This document shows, piece by piece, positions 1 to 7,997 of a DNA stretch of 45,574 bases. The position numbers and the translations under genes were made by a program. Position 1 is the first letter of the stretch; every line of letters starts with the position of its first letter. The notes beneath the pieces are model-generated. The model saw nothing but the letters and a program-made list of their open reading frames with translations. It ran no database searches and was not told where the DNA came from. The stretch lies in NCBI GenBank assembly GCA_944320675.1, contig CALUIJ010000129.1:1-45574 (forward strand), given 5' to 3'. The stretch comes from an uncultured Prevotella sp. (GTDB lineage Bacteria > Bacteroidota > Bacteroidia > Bacteroidales > Bacteroidaceae).

Positions 1-118
1 ATAAGATGGTTTAATGCGTTTTATTGTACGTTTTGCCTCCTTTAACAGTGTGATTTGCGGTCTTTTAGCTTGCTAAAGGCCGTAAATTACAAGCCTAAAA
101 ACAGGTTTTATGAATCGA

Positions 119-153
119 AAAAGCCGCTGAAACCTTAAGTTACGGCGGCTTTT
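119..153 (+). terminator. Rho-independent-type terminator
   Basis: Nine-base-pair stem (119-127 with 145-153, AAAAGCCGC/GCGGCTTTT) followed by a T-rich stretch to about 166. It would end a plus-strand transcript coming from left of the window. The A-run before the stem means it could also work from the other strand. A second, imperfect hairpin with a GGTCTTTTAGC arm lies just before it at 59-81. Confidence 0.7.
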
Positions 154-660
154 ATATTGTTTTTTCGTTGCTTTTTATTGCACAACACATGAAGTGTTGT
201 GCTGAACTTGTTGTAATATAAAGAGTTATGATAGCACATGAAAAACAGTGATTTTCAAGCCATTGATGAGATTATTTCAAAATACTGTAATTATTAACGT
301 ATTCAATAAGTCAGGATGTAACAGTATAAGGGCTCTTACTTACAAAATGTTTTTGCGCTAATTGAAGCGGATTTGTCGCAGTGTCGGAAAAATATCGTAT
401 ATTTGTAAGGAATATCCTGTATTGTTGAAAACTTATGCAGAAAGAAGTATTTGATGCTTGCGACAGTTTGTTTTCTGTGCGCTTTTTTTCTTGCTCTGAC
501 AAAAACAGTGCGTGTGTATCGGGAGAATGTCTGGCGCAAGAGCGCGTCACGATGCCTTTTTTGTATATTGAGTACAGTCGGCGGTATGGCTATGAGGTTC
601 TAAAAAAGTATGTATACATCTTAAAATAAATTCTATTCATGGCATTTCCATGTGATTTTG
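154..660. other. AT-rich intergenic stretch, no convincing gene
   Basis: About 500 bases without a credible coding region. A TAnnTTTG box (TATATTTG, 398-405) has a TTTG at 372-375, but the 22-base spacer is a little long. It precedes a 64-codon open frame at 435-629 whose composition is unlike the GC-rich coding genes nearby. I see no domain and treat it as non-coding. Confidence 0.5.
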
Positions 661-691
661 TTTGGCTGTTCGGCGTAAATGCCTAATTTTG
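661..691 (+). promoter_or_regulatory. Bacteroidota-type promoter of the DedA gene
   Basis: TTTG at 661-664, a 19-base spacer, then TAATTTTG at 684-691. This matches the -33/-7 consensus of the primary sigma factor in Bacteroidota. The leader before the ATG at 768 is about 70 bases. Confidence 0.7.
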
Positions 692-767
692 CGGCCTGAA
701 ACAGAGTGGACGGCGGCGTTCGGACTTAAGCCGTCCGCCCGTCTGATAATGGTGAAAGTTAGTATTT

Positions 768-1415
768 ATGGAATATCTTCAGTTTATTATTGATTTCATT
801 TTGCACATAGACCAACACATGATCGAGCTTGTGCAGAATTACCATTTGTGGACTTACGCAATCCTGTTTTTAATCATATTCTGTGAGACGGGTCTCGTCG
901 TAACACCTTTCCTGCCGGGCGATTCGCTGCTCTTCGTGGCAGGTGCCATAACGGCCCAGCCCGACATGCCGCTTGAGATAGGCTATTTGGTGTTGATAGT
1001 GTTCGTTGCGGCAGTGCTCGGCGACTCGTGCAACTATATGATTGGCCACTTCTTCGGCAAGAAACTGTTCAGCAATCCTAATTCTAAGATATTTAAGCAA
1101 AGCTCGCTCGACAAGACCCACGAATACTTCCGTAAGTACGGCGGTAAGACTATAATCCTCGCCCGGTTCATTCCTATTGTGCGCACGTTCGCCCCGTTCG
1201 TAGCAGGCATGGGCAAGATGAACTATTATTATTTTATGGTTTACAACATTACGGGCGCAGCCTTGTGGGTCGGCATCTTCTGCTTTGCCGGATATTTCTT
1301 CGGCGACCTGCCTTTCGTGCAGCAAAACCTTAAGCTGCTTTTGCTTGCGATAATCGTAATATCGGTAATGCCTGCCGTGGTTGAGGTTGTTCGTGCAAAG
1401 GTGAAGAGTAAGTAA
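768..1415 (+). CDS. DedA-family inner-membrane protein
   Basis: A 215-residue polytopic membrane protein of the DedA (SNARE-associated) family. Members are linked to lipid-carrier flipping, membrane homeostasis and resistance to membrane stress; the substrate cannot be read from sequence. The family signatures are present: an acidic residue and FLPGD motif near residue 50 (TPFLPGD), the glycine-rich GDSCNY segment near residue 85, and the arginine motif [16 protein letters not shown] near residues 131-146. Hydrophobic segments cover the N-terminal third and the C-terminal end. The length matches the family. It has its own promoter and stands alone before thrS. Confidence 0.9.
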   Translation: MEYLQFIIDFILHIDQHMIELVQNYHLWTYAILFLIIFCETGLVVTPFLPGDSLLFVAGAITAQPDMPLEIGYLVLIVFVAAVLGDSCNYMIGHFFGKKLFSNPNSKIFKQSSLDKTHEYFRKYGGKTIILARFIPIVRTFAPFVAGMGKMNYYYFMVYNITGAALWVGIFCFAGYFFGDLPFVQQNLKLLLLAIIVISVMPAVVEVVRAKVKSK

Positions 1416-1488
1416 CAGTGGAATAAGACGTGTCTTTCTTAATGTTGAAATTAATCCATATTTTTTCCCTCAATTCAAAAGAAAACTG

Positions 1489-1496
1489 TAATTTTG
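1489..1496 (+). promoter_or_regulatory. -7 box of the thrS promoter
   Basis: TAATTTTG, 29 bases before the thrS ATG. No clear TTTG is visible at the expected -33 distance, so only the -7 element is called. Confidence 0.55.
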
Positions 1497-1524
1497 CAGC
1501 CAAAAGATTTAAATCAAGGATGTT

Positions 1525-3477
1525 ATGATAAAAATTACATTTCCCGACGGTTCTGTGCGTGAGTACGAACAGGGCGTAACGGGACTTCAAATCGCAGAGA
1601 GTATTTCGCCGGCTTTGGCCCGCAACGTTTTGGCGTGCGGCGTAAACGGCGAGACGGTTGAGCTTAACCGCCCGATTAACGAAGACGCCAGGATAGCGCT
1701 CTACAAGTGGGAGGACGAAGAGGGCAAGCACGCCTTCTGGCACACTTCGGCCCACTTGCTGGCCGAAGCATTGCAGGAGCTTTATCCTGGAATACAGTTT
1801 GGCTTCGGTCCGGCCGTCGAAAACGGATTCTTCTATGACGTGATGCCTAAGGAAGGCGACGTGATAAAGGAGGGCGACTTCGAGAAGATAGAGAAGAAGA
1901 TGAAGGAACTGGCTTCTAAGGACGAGCCGGTTGTACGCAAGGAAATATCTAAGGCCGACGCTTTGGCCGAGTTTAGGGCCGACGGACAGGAGTATAAGTG
2001 CGAGCACATCGACCAAGACTTGGCCGACGGCGAGATTACTACATACACGCAGGGTAACTTCACCGACCTTTGCAAAGGTCCTCACCTTGTGAGCACAGGT
2101 GCCATCAAGGCCATCAAGATAACCAGCGTGGCAGGCGCTTTCTGGCGCGGCGACGCCAAGCGCGAGCAGATGACCCGTATCTACGGCATCACTTTCCCGA
2201 AGAAGAAGATGCTCGACGAGTATCTCGTAATGCTCGAAGAGGCCAAGAAGCGCGACCACCGCAAGATAGGTAAGGAAATGGAGTTGTTCATGTTCTCTGA
2301 GCGTGTAGGCAAGGGATTGCCTATATGGTTGCCGGCCGGCACCGAGCTTCGCCTCCGTTTGCAGGACATGTTGCGCCGCATACAGAAACGCTATGGATAT
2401 AAAGAGGTTATAACTCCGCATATCGGAAGCAAGAACCTTTACGTAACTTCGGGCCACTATGCACATTACGGTAAGGATTCGTTCCAGCCGATACATACTC
2501 CGGAGGAAGATGAGGAATACATGTTGAAGCCGATGAACTGCCCCCACCACTGCGAGGTGTTCGCTTGGAAACCGCGTTCATACCGCGACCTTCCGTTGCG
2601 CATAGCTGAGTTCGGTACGGTTTACCGTTACGAGAAGAGCGGCGAGCTACACGGACTTACGCGTGTGCGCTCGTTCACGCAGGACGACGCCCACATCTTC
2701 TGCCGTCCCGACCAGGTAAAGGCTGAGTTCCTTAACGTTATGGACATAATCCATACCGTGTTCTCAATCTTCAACTTTACAGACTTCGAGGCGCAGATTT
2801 CGCTCCGTGACCCTAACGACCATGAGAAGTACATCGGTTCTGACGAGGTTTGGGCCGAGTCGGAGCAGGCCATCATAGACGCTTGCAAGGAGAAAGGGCT
2901 CAACGCAAAGGTAGAATACGGTGAAGCTGCATTCTACGGGCCGAAACTCGACTTCATGGTCAAGGACGCAATCGGACGCCGTTGGCAGTTGGGCACTATC
3001 CAAGTAGACTACAATCTGCCTGAGCGCTTCAAGTTGGAATATACGGCTGAGGACAACACGAAGAAGACGCCTGTTATGATCCACCGTGCGCCGTTCGGTT
3101 CGTTGGAGCGTTTCACCGCTGTGCTTATCGAGCATACTTCAGGCCATTTCCCGTTGTGGCTCACTCCCGACCAGGTTGCAATCTTGCCGATCAGCGAGAA
3201 GTTCAATGATTATGCCCGTCAGTTGGCTAAGTATTTCGATACAGTCGGAGTGCGCGCAATCATCGACGAGCGTAACGAGAAGATAGGCCGTAAGATTCGC
3301 GACAACGAAATGAAGCGCATTCCTTATATGGTTGTCGTCGGCGAGAAAGAGCAGGCCGACGGTTCTGTTGCAGTAAGAAAGCAAGGACAGGGTGACCAAG
3401 GCTCGATGAGCAAGGAGGACTTCGCAAAGAAGATCACCGACGAGGTTGCCGAACAGCTGAAAGCCATAGAAAATTAA
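1525..3477 (+). CDS. thrS: Threonyl-tRNA synthetase
   Basis: Charges tRNA-Thr in the cytoplasm. The 650 residues show the full domain order: TGS domain (about 1-63), the editing domain with its HxxxH motif (H73, H77), the class II catalytic core from about residue 245, and the C-terminal anticodon-binding domain. Zinc-site Cys339 lies in MNCPHHC, motif 2 in [11 protein letters not shown] and motif 3 in [11 protein letters not shown] (His520). The length is normal. It is the first gene of the conserved order thrS-infC-rpmI-rplT. Here infC has its own promoter and a hairpin repeat separates the two genes, so translation-factor and synthetase transcription may be partly uncoupled. Confidence 0.98.
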   Translation: MIKITFPDGSVREYEQGVTGLQIAESISPALARNVLACGVNGETVELNRPINEDARIALYKWEDEEGKHAFWHTSAHLLAEALQELYPGIQFGFGPAVENGFFYDVMPKEGDVIKEGDFEKIEKKMKELASKDEPVVRKEISKADALAEFRADGQEYKCEHIDQDLADGEITTYTQGNFTDLCKGPHLVSTGAIKAIKITSVAGAFWRGDAKREQMTRIYGITFPKKKMLDEYLVMLEEAKKRDHRKIGKEMELFMFSERVGKGLPIWLPAGTELRLRLQDMLRRIQKRYGYKEVITPHIGSKNLYVTSGHYAHYGKDSFQPIHTPEEDEEYMLKPMNCPHHCEVFAWKPRSYRDLPLRIAEFGTVYRYEKSGELHGLTRVRSFTQDDAHIFCRPDQVKAEFLNVMDIIHTVFSIFNFTDFEAQISLRDPNDHEKYIGSDEVWAESEQAIIDACKEKGLNAKVEYGEAAFYGPKLDFMVKDAIGRRWQLGTIQVDYNLPERFKLEYTAEDNTKKTPVMIHRAPFGSLERFTAVLIEHTSGHFPLWLTPDQVAILPISEKFNDYARQLAKYFDTVGVRAIIDERNEKIGRKIRDNEMKRIPYMVVVGEKEQADGSVAVRKQGQGDQGSMSKEDFAKKITDEVAEQLKAIEN

Positions 3478-3482
3478 AAATA

Positions 3483-3559
3483 AGAGTTAAGAATTAAGAA
3501 AATATGCTGCACGGCGACAATCCACAATGCATATTTTCTTAATTCCTAATTTTTAACTC
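3483..3559. repeat. Inverted repeat built from TTAAGAATTAAG-type heptamers
   Basis: Begins 6 bases after the thrS stop. A perfect 17-base arm at 3491-3507 pairs with 3529-3545, and looser complementarity continues outward through AAGAGTTAA and TTAACTCTT units. It could act as a terminator or 3' end stabiliser between thrS and infC. The same unit family recurs at 32706-32864. Confidence 0.75.
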
Positions 3560-3578
3560 TTAATTTGTCAATTAAAAG

Positions 3579-3610
3579 TTTTGTTAATTGGTTGATTTGT
3601 ACTAACTTTG
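3579..3610 (+). promoter_or_regulatory. Promoter of infC
   Basis: TTTTG at 3579-3583, a 19-base spacer, and TAACTTTG at 3603-3610, giving a leader of about 30 bases before the infC ATG. It lies directly after the hairpin repeat that follows thrS. Confidence 0.7.
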
Positions 3611-3646
3611 CAACCGATTTTCATAAAACATCCGTAAAACAGTTGA

Positions 3647-4342
3647 ATGAAGCACGACAAAAACAATCATTACCGCGTGAATGAACAGATTCGCGTAAAG
3701 GAAGTCCGCATCGTAAGTGATAACGGTTCTACAGTAGTACCAACACGTCAGGCATTGGATATGGCACGCAGCCAAGGGGTGGATCTCGTAGAGATTTCGC
3801 CAAACGCCCAACCGCCGGTTTGTCGTCTCATCGACTACAGCAAATTCCTGTACCAGCAAAAGAAACGCGCTAAGGAGTTGAAAGCGAAGCAGGTGAAACA
3901 GGAAGTCAAGGAAATCAGGTTCGGCCCCCAGACTGACGAGCACGACTACAACTTCAAGTTGAAGCATGCAAAGGAATTCCTCGAGGAAGGCAACAAGGTG
4001 CGTGCGTTCGTGTTTTTCCGCGGCCGTTCGATACTTTTCAAGGAACAGGGCGAGGTCCTTTTATTGCGTTTCGCCAACGACCTTGAAGAATACGGCAAGG
4101 TAGAGCAGATGCCTGCTTTGGAGGGTAAGAAGATGTTCCTTTATCTCAGTCCGAAGAAAGCGGGTGTGGCTAAGAAGAGCCAGCAGAAGATGGACCGCGA
4201 GCGCCGTGAGGCCGAGGCTAAAGCTCAGTCGCAACAGACCGTTGACGAGGCAGATGACGCAATGCCCGCCGGCGGAGGCTTGTTTGCCAATGCGAAGAAC
4301 GGAGCCGACGCGCTGAAGAAACTCAGCGAGGGTAAAGAGTGA
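3647..4342 (+). CDS. infC: Translation initiation factor IF-3
   Basis: IF-3 binds the 30S subunit and proofreads start-codon and initiator-tRNA selection. The N-terminal domain begins at once with [14 protein letters not shown] and includes the [18 protein letters not shown] segment. The C-terminal domain contains [17 protein letters not shown] and ends near residue 175. The protein has 231 residues, longer than the usual 170-200, because of a charged, Gln/Ala-rich tail of about 50 residues after the core. The ATG at 3647 fits the family N-terminus well; there is no sign of the unusual AUU-type start known from Enterobacteria. Confidence 0.97.
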   Translation: MKHDKNNHYRVNEQIRVKEVRIVSDNGSTVVPTRQALDMARSQGVDLVEISPNAQPPVCRLIDYSKFLYQQKKRAKELKAKQVKQEVKEIRFGPQTDEHDYNFKLKHAKEFLEEGNKVRAFVFFRGRSILFKEQGEVLLLRFANDLEEYGKVEQMPALEGKKMFLYLSPKKAGVAKKSQQKMDRERREAEAKAQSQQTVDEADDAMPAGGGLFANAKNGADALKKLSEGKE

Positions 4343-4442
4343 CGAAGCAACCGAAAAAAGTAGGAAAATGGATATATGTGCGTAACGTCTTGGTATATAC
4401 GTTGCCACAGCTGTAAATAACAATAATTTAAAAATTAAAAAA

Positions 4443-4640
4443 ATGCCAAAACAGAAGACAAATTCCGGTGCGAAGAAGAGATTCGCTTTCACCGGTACAG
4501 GTAAGATTAAGAGACATCACGCTTACCACAGCCACATCTTGACCAAGAAAACAAAGAAGCAGAAGCGTAACTTGCTCGGCTCTACGTTAGTAGACCATGA
4601 CAACATGAAGCAGGTGAGAGACTTGCTCCGTCTCCGTTAA
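4443..4640 (+). CDS. rpmI: 50S ribosomal protein L35
   Basis: A 65-residue basic protein of the large subunit. The typical L35 opening [17 protein letters not shown] and the [15 protein letters not shown] segment are present, and the length is standard. It follows infC by 100 bases and precedes rplT by 32 bases. The infC-rpmI gap contains a weak hairpin (GTAACG/CGTTGC) that might be a leader element, but I could not establish an L20-type operator. Confidence 0.98.
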   Translation: MPKQKTNSGAKKRFAFTGTGKIKRHHAYHSHILTKKTKKQKRNLLGSTLVDHDNMKQVRDLLRLR

Positions 4641-4672
4641 TCTATTGTCTAACAAATTAAAGGAAAAAAACT

Positions 4673-5017
4673 ATGCCAAGATCAGTCAATCACGTTGCTT
4701 CAAGAGCAAAGAGGAAAAGAATTTTAAAGCTTACCCGTGGATATTACGGAGCAAGGAAGAACGTTTGGACGGTAGCCAAGAACACTTGGGAGAAAGGTCT
4801 TACATACGCTTACCGCGACCGCCGCAACAAGAAGCGCAACTTCCGTTCGTTGTGGATCCAGCGTATCAACGCCGCCGCACGTCTCGAGAATATGAGCTAT
4901 TCAACATTGATGGGTGCGCTGCACAAGGCCGGCATCGAGATTAACCGTAAGGTTCTCGCCGATCTCGCAGTCAACAATCCCGAGGCTTTCAAGGCCATCG
5001 TTGACAAGGTAAAGTAA
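4673..5017 (+). CDS. rplT: 50S ribosomal protein L20
   Basis: A 114-residue 23S rRNA-binding assembly protein. Recognised from [18 protein letters not shown], the [11 protein letters not shown] segment and [18 protein letters not shown]. Length is normal. It ends the ribosomal operon: a strong hairpin terminator follows within 25 bases. An overlapping open frame starting at 4645 is a shadow. Confidence 0.98.
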   Translation: MPRSVNHVASRAKRKRILKLTRGYYGARKNVWTVAKNTWEKGLTYAYRDRRNKKRNFRSLWIQRINAAARLENMSYSTLMGALHKAGIEINRKVLADLAVNNPEAFKAIVDKVK

Positions 5018-5037
5018 ATCAGCGATTTTGATATTAT

Positions 5038-5083
5038 AAAAGCCGCAATCTTTGATAAAGTTTATCGAGGTTGCGGCTTTTTG
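5038..5083 (+). terminator. Terminator after rplT
   Basis: Perfect 11-bp stem (5038-5048 with 5071-5081, AAAAGCCGCAA/TTGCGGCTTTT) followed by more T residues. It lies in the 34 bases after rplT and rules out the long N-terminal extension that the open frame of the next gene would otherwise allow. Confidence 0.88.
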
Positions 5084-5128
5084 TTTGTATTGCGTTGGGC
5101 CCGGCTTGTGTTTTTCGATAATAATGCC

Positions 5129-5136
5129 TACCTTTG
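5129..5136 (+). promoter_or_regulatory. -7 box of the coaW promoter
   Basis: TACCTTTG, 24 bases before the chosen coaW start. A possible weak -33 (CTTG) sits about 20 bases upstream. Confidence 0.6.
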
Positions 5137-5159
5137 CACGTGAAAACATTATTATTAAT

Positions 5160-6005
5160 ATGGGCATGGTAATAGGAATTGACGTCGGCATAAGTACGAC
5201 GAAGATAGTAGGAATATGCGATGGCAAGGTGGTTTCGCCGATGCGGGTAAAGGCTACCGACCCTGTGACGTCGCTCTACGGCGCGTTTGGGAAATATCTT
5301 TACGACAATAAGATAATGCTGTCCGACGTTGAGCATGTCATGCTGACCGGTGTCGGCGCAGCTTATATATGCAAGCCTGTTTACGGGCTTCCTACGAGCA
5401 AGGCCGACGAGTTCGTGGCCGACGGCCTCGGGGCGCGGCACGAATCGGGCAAGGACCGCATAATCGTTGTAAGCATGGGCACGGGTACGTCGCTCGTAAG
5501 GTGCGACGGCGACGCAATCGATCACATCGGCGGCATCGGCATCGGCGGCGGAACGCTCCAGGGCTTGGCGCGCCTGTTGCTTAAGACCGACGACATACGC
5601 ACGGTGTCCGAGATGGCCGTGATGGGCAATGTGTCGAACATTAACCTGCGCATCGGCGACATAAGTGCGCGCCCCTTGCCGGGCTTGCCCATGACGGCCG
5701 TGGCGTCGCTCTTCGGCAATGCAAAGAGCGACGCATCGCGCGAGGATATCGCGATTGGCTTGATATGGCTCGTGCTGCAATCGGTGGGCCAGTCGGCCGT
5801 GCTTGCTTCCATCGGCAGCGACATACGCGAGTATGTTATGATAGGCAACCTTACCCTCCTTCCGCAGTGCCGCATGGTGTTTCCACCGATAGAGAAGCTG
5901 TACGGCGTAAAGCTCATCATTCCGGAATATTCTGAGTTCTGCACGGCCATAGGCGCGGCGCTTAGTTATTTTGACCGGCGTTATAAGAAAGAAATGTTGC
6001 AGTGA
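5160..6005 (+). CDS. coaW: Type II pantothenate kinase
   Basis: Phosphorylates pantothenate, the first step of coenzyme A synthesis. It belongs to the eukaryote-like/staphylococcal CoaW branch of the actin-like ATPase fold. Evidence: the phosphate-1 loop IGIDVGISTTKIVG directly after the start, TGVGAAYI near residue 65, the phosphate-2 loop SMGTGTSLV, and IGGGTLQGLARLL. The open frame extends upstream through the rplT terminator and the promoter, so I chose the ATG at 5160 (281 residues); the ATG at 5166 is an equally good start. It is followed after 7 bases by a protein kinase gene, so the two are probably cotranscribed. Confidence 0.9.
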   Translation: MGMVIGIDVGISTTKIVGICDGKVVSPMRVKATDPVTSLYGAFGKYLYDNKIMLSDVEHVMLTGVGAAYICKPVYGLPTSKADEFVADGLGARHESGKDRIIVVSMGTGTSLVRCDGDAIDHIGGIGIGGGTLQGLARLLLKTDDIRTVSEMAVMGNVSNINLRIGDISARPLPGLPMTAVASLFGNAKSDASREDIAIGLIWLVLQSVGQSAVLASIGSDIREYVMIGNLTLLPQCRMVFPPIEKLYGVKLIIPEYSEFCTAIGAALSYFDRRYKKEMLQ

Positions 6006-6012
6006 CACCGTG

Positions 6013-7332
6013 ATGGGAATGAGTGGCGGCGATATTTCCGTTTCGGGTTTCATACCGGTCGGCGGTGACGGCGTTTCAAACCGTTTCACCGACATCCAAG
6101 TGCTGCCCACTCAAGGGTACAGCCTGGTAGCCAAGGCCAAGCGCTATGGCCGGTGGTGGGTGTTAAAAGGATTGAAAGAGCCTTGGCGCAACGACGGCGC
6201 ATACGTTGCCATGCAAAGGAAAGAGTTCGACATCCTGATACAGATGCAACATCCCGCCATTGTCGCGGCCGTAGGAATGGAGGACGTGCCCGGCATGGGT
6301 GTGTGCATCGTTACGGAATGGGTCGACGGAACGACCTTGAAGCAATGGCTCTCGGCCGGGCGCCGGCTGAAGGACAAGCTGGCCATAGCCTTACAGGTGG
6401 CGGACGCGCTCGAGTACATACACGGCAGGCAAACCTTGCACCGCGACCTGAAGCCGTCGAACATACTTGTAACACGGAACGGACGTTATGCCAAGTTGAT
6501 AGACTTCGGACTTTCAGACAGGGACGATTATGCCGTCTACAAGCAGCCGGCAGGCACAGAGGGATACATGTCGCCCGAACAGTCGTCATCGAGGGTTACC
6601 GACGTGCGCAACGACATTTACAGTTTCGGCTGCGTGCTGGCCGACATGAAGCTCGGTCTTGCATACTGCGGTGTTGTAAGGAGATGCAAGGCCGCAGCAG
6701 GCAGGCGTTACCAAAGCGTGACGGAAGTGCGCCGGGCTTTGATACGCCGGAGCCATGCCGTGCGTAATATTTTTGCGGTAGTTGTGGTTTCGGCCGTGCT
6801 GTCAAGTTTTGGGGCTCTTTACGTATCACGCGGCTCTCTTGTGGTTGAGAACGAAAGGACCGTAGCCGAAGCCGACTCCGCCCGCCGTGAGGTAATTGCG
6901 TTGCGGTCGGAATTGGGGAAAACCGCTTCGGCGTTAAAGGCGGAAGAACGGAGGAACGCCGAAATGCGGACAGCCGTTGATGAAACGTCGTCGGTGTTAG
7001 ATGTTGAGAAACACAGGAAAGCTAAAATAGAAGCCGCTATCGGCGAAGGCCGGCGGAGGATGCATGCCGTCGTCGGGCGTTCGGGGATTGAGGACGTTAC
7101 TACCTACGCGGAGTTCAGGAAAGCGTATGATAAAGTAACAGCCGACGTTTATTATGTTTTTGTAGACTATGCAGGCGGCTTGGATGAACTTGACGATGTA
7201 GACCGTGAGACAGTGAAACACGCCCTTGCCTCATATTATGAAGAACTGGTCAAGCCCTTACAAGCGAAGTTTTTGGATTTTAAGGACGGCCGCGGCGTTC
7301 GTGACGACGAAACTGCGACCGGTACTGAATGA
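6013..7332 (+). CDS. Membrane-anchored Ser/Thr protein kinase
   Basis: A Hanks-type (PknB-like) kinase of 439 residues. The catalytic residues are intact: Lys52 in WVLKGLK, the HRDLKPSN catalytic loop at about 143-150, the IDFGLSD metal site (D164) and an SPEQ motif near 193. A recognisable Gly-rich loop is not visible before Lys52. The domain is followed by one hydrophobic segment (about 250-272) and a long coiled coil (about 275-350), so the C-terminal part is predicted to lie across the membrane. The open frame starts with TTG at 5971 inside coaW; I prefer ATG 6013 (or 6019), just after the coaW stop. It lies 73 bases before a putative regulator and next to the unusual minus-strand cluster, so a link to that cluster is possible but unproven. 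Confidence 0.88.
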   Translation: MGMSGGDISVSGFIPVGGDGVSNRFTDIQVLPTQGYSLVAKAKRYGRWWVLKGLKEPWRNDGAYVAMQRKEFDILIQMQHPAIVAAVGMEDVPGMGVCIVTEWVDGTTLKQWLSAGRRLKDKLAIALQVADALEYIHGRQTLHRDLKPSNILVTRNGRYAKLIDFGLSDRDDYAVYKQPAGTEGYMSPEQSSSRVTDVRNDIYSFGCVLADMKLGLAYCGVVRRCKAAAGRRYQSVTEVRRALIRRSHAVRNIFAVVVVSAVLSSFGALYVSRGSLVVENERTVAEADSARREVIALRSELGKTASALKAEERRNAEMRTAVDETSSVLDVEKHRKAKIEAAIGEGRRRMHAVVGRSGIEDVTTYAEFRKAYDKVTADVYYVFVDYAGGLDELDDVDRETVKHALASYYEELVKPLQAKFLDFKDGRGVRDDETATGTE

Positions 7333-7339
7333 CACCCAG

Positions 7340-7363
7340 CAGTCCTTTTCAGTCCTTTTGCGT
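7340..7363 (+). promoter_or_regulatory. Double AGTCCTTTT direct repeat (putative binding site)
   Basis: Two copies of AGTCCTTTT ten bases apart, followed by GCGT, about 30 bases upstream of the -7 box at 7394. The same 24 bases with one mismatch recur at 17017-17040. Tandem half-sites one helical turn apart are what a regulator binding one face of the DNA would use; the binder is unknown. Confidence 0.45.
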
Positions 7364-7393
7364 CGGAGTTGTCGGCGTGTGGATGATTTTCAT

Positions 7394-7401
7394 TAATTTT
7401 G
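7394..7401 (+). promoter_or_regulatory. -7 box placed for a leaderless transcript
   Basis: TAATTTTG ends only four bases before the ATG at 7406 (TAATTTTG-CGTC-ATG). With the usual spacing the RNA would begin at or next to the start codon. The MATE gene at 31281 has the same arrangement (TAATTTTG-CATC-ATG). Confidence 0.6.
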
Positions 7402-7405
7402 CGTC

Positions 7406-7954
7406 ATGGATGCGACTTTATTGGTTAGGGAAATAGAAAAAGCCGTAGGGCGGCGCATGAATACGCCGCGCGACTTTGATTGGCTCAGTGCTAAGGTGTT
7501 TGAGCGCACGCATGAGCGTCTCAGTCCTACTACGTTGAAACGCCTGTCAGGCTATCTCGACGAAGGCGTAAGTCCGCGCAGTTTTACGCTCGACGTTCTT
7601 TCGCGCTTCCTTGGGTATAGGGATTATGCCGCTTTTCTTGAAGGTGCGGGCGAAACGGAGCCGCAGAGTAATATAGTAATGTCGGAAAGCTTGTCGGCGG
7701 CCGACTTGTCCGTAGGCCGTGAGCTTAACCTTGCGTGGCCGCCCGGCCGTAAGTGCACCGTGCGCCATCTCGGCGGTTGCCGTTTCGAGGTGGTCAAGGC
7801 GGAGAACACGAAGCTTCGTGCCGGCGACACGTTTAGTTGCAGCCTGTTCATCAGCCACGAGCCCTTATATCTCGACAACCTTGTTCGTTGCGGAGGCAAG
7901 CCCGTGGCGTACGTAGCGGGTAGGAAGGACGGCATTACGTTCGAGCTTGTTTGA
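7406..7954 (+). CDS. Putative HTH-type DNA-binding protein, Bacteroidales-specific
   Basis: A 182-residue protein of a type I recall as common in Bacteroidales genomes, without a defined function. The N-terminal 60 residues look like a helix-turn-helix unit: an amphipathic start (EIEKAVGRRMNTPRDFDWLS), then SPTTLKRLSGYL and TLDVLSRFLGYRDYAAFLE, the last resembling a conserved motif with an aromatic cluster. The C-terminal half (about 100-182) is beta-rich with Cys residues, and looks like a small ligand- or RNA-type barrel. No transmembrane segment. It is divergent from nothing and convergent with the KAP gene (43 bases between stops). The AGTCCTTTT site upstream is a candidate for autoregulation. 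Confidence 0.7.
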   Translation: MDATLLVREIEKAVGRRMNTPRDFDWLSAKVFERTHERLSPTTLKRLSGYLDEGVSPRSFTLDVLSRFLGYRDYAAFLEGAGETEPQSNIVMSESLSAADLSVGRELNLAWPPGRKCTVRHLGGCRFEVVKAENTKLRAGDTFSCSLFISHEPLYLDNLVRCGGKPVAYVAGRKDGITFELV

Positions 7955-7997
7955 AAAGTGGCCGTTATGCCGTCCCAATATGTGCGTCGCCCGCCAA

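Noticed and set aside
311..550. 79- and 67-codon minus-strand frames
   Set aside because: They overlap each other and the plus-strand frame in AT-rich DNA without any domain.
435..629. 64-codon open frame after a -7-like box
   Set aside because: Composition unlike neighbouring genes, no recognisable motif, and the promoter spacer is too long; kept as intergenic.
4343..4442. L20/L35-type autoregulatory leader before rpmI
   Set aside because: Only a weak 6-bp hairpin is visible; no recognisable L20-binding structure.
5052..5159. N-terminal extension of the pantothenate kinase
   Set aside because: The extension covers the rplT terminator and the coaW promoter.
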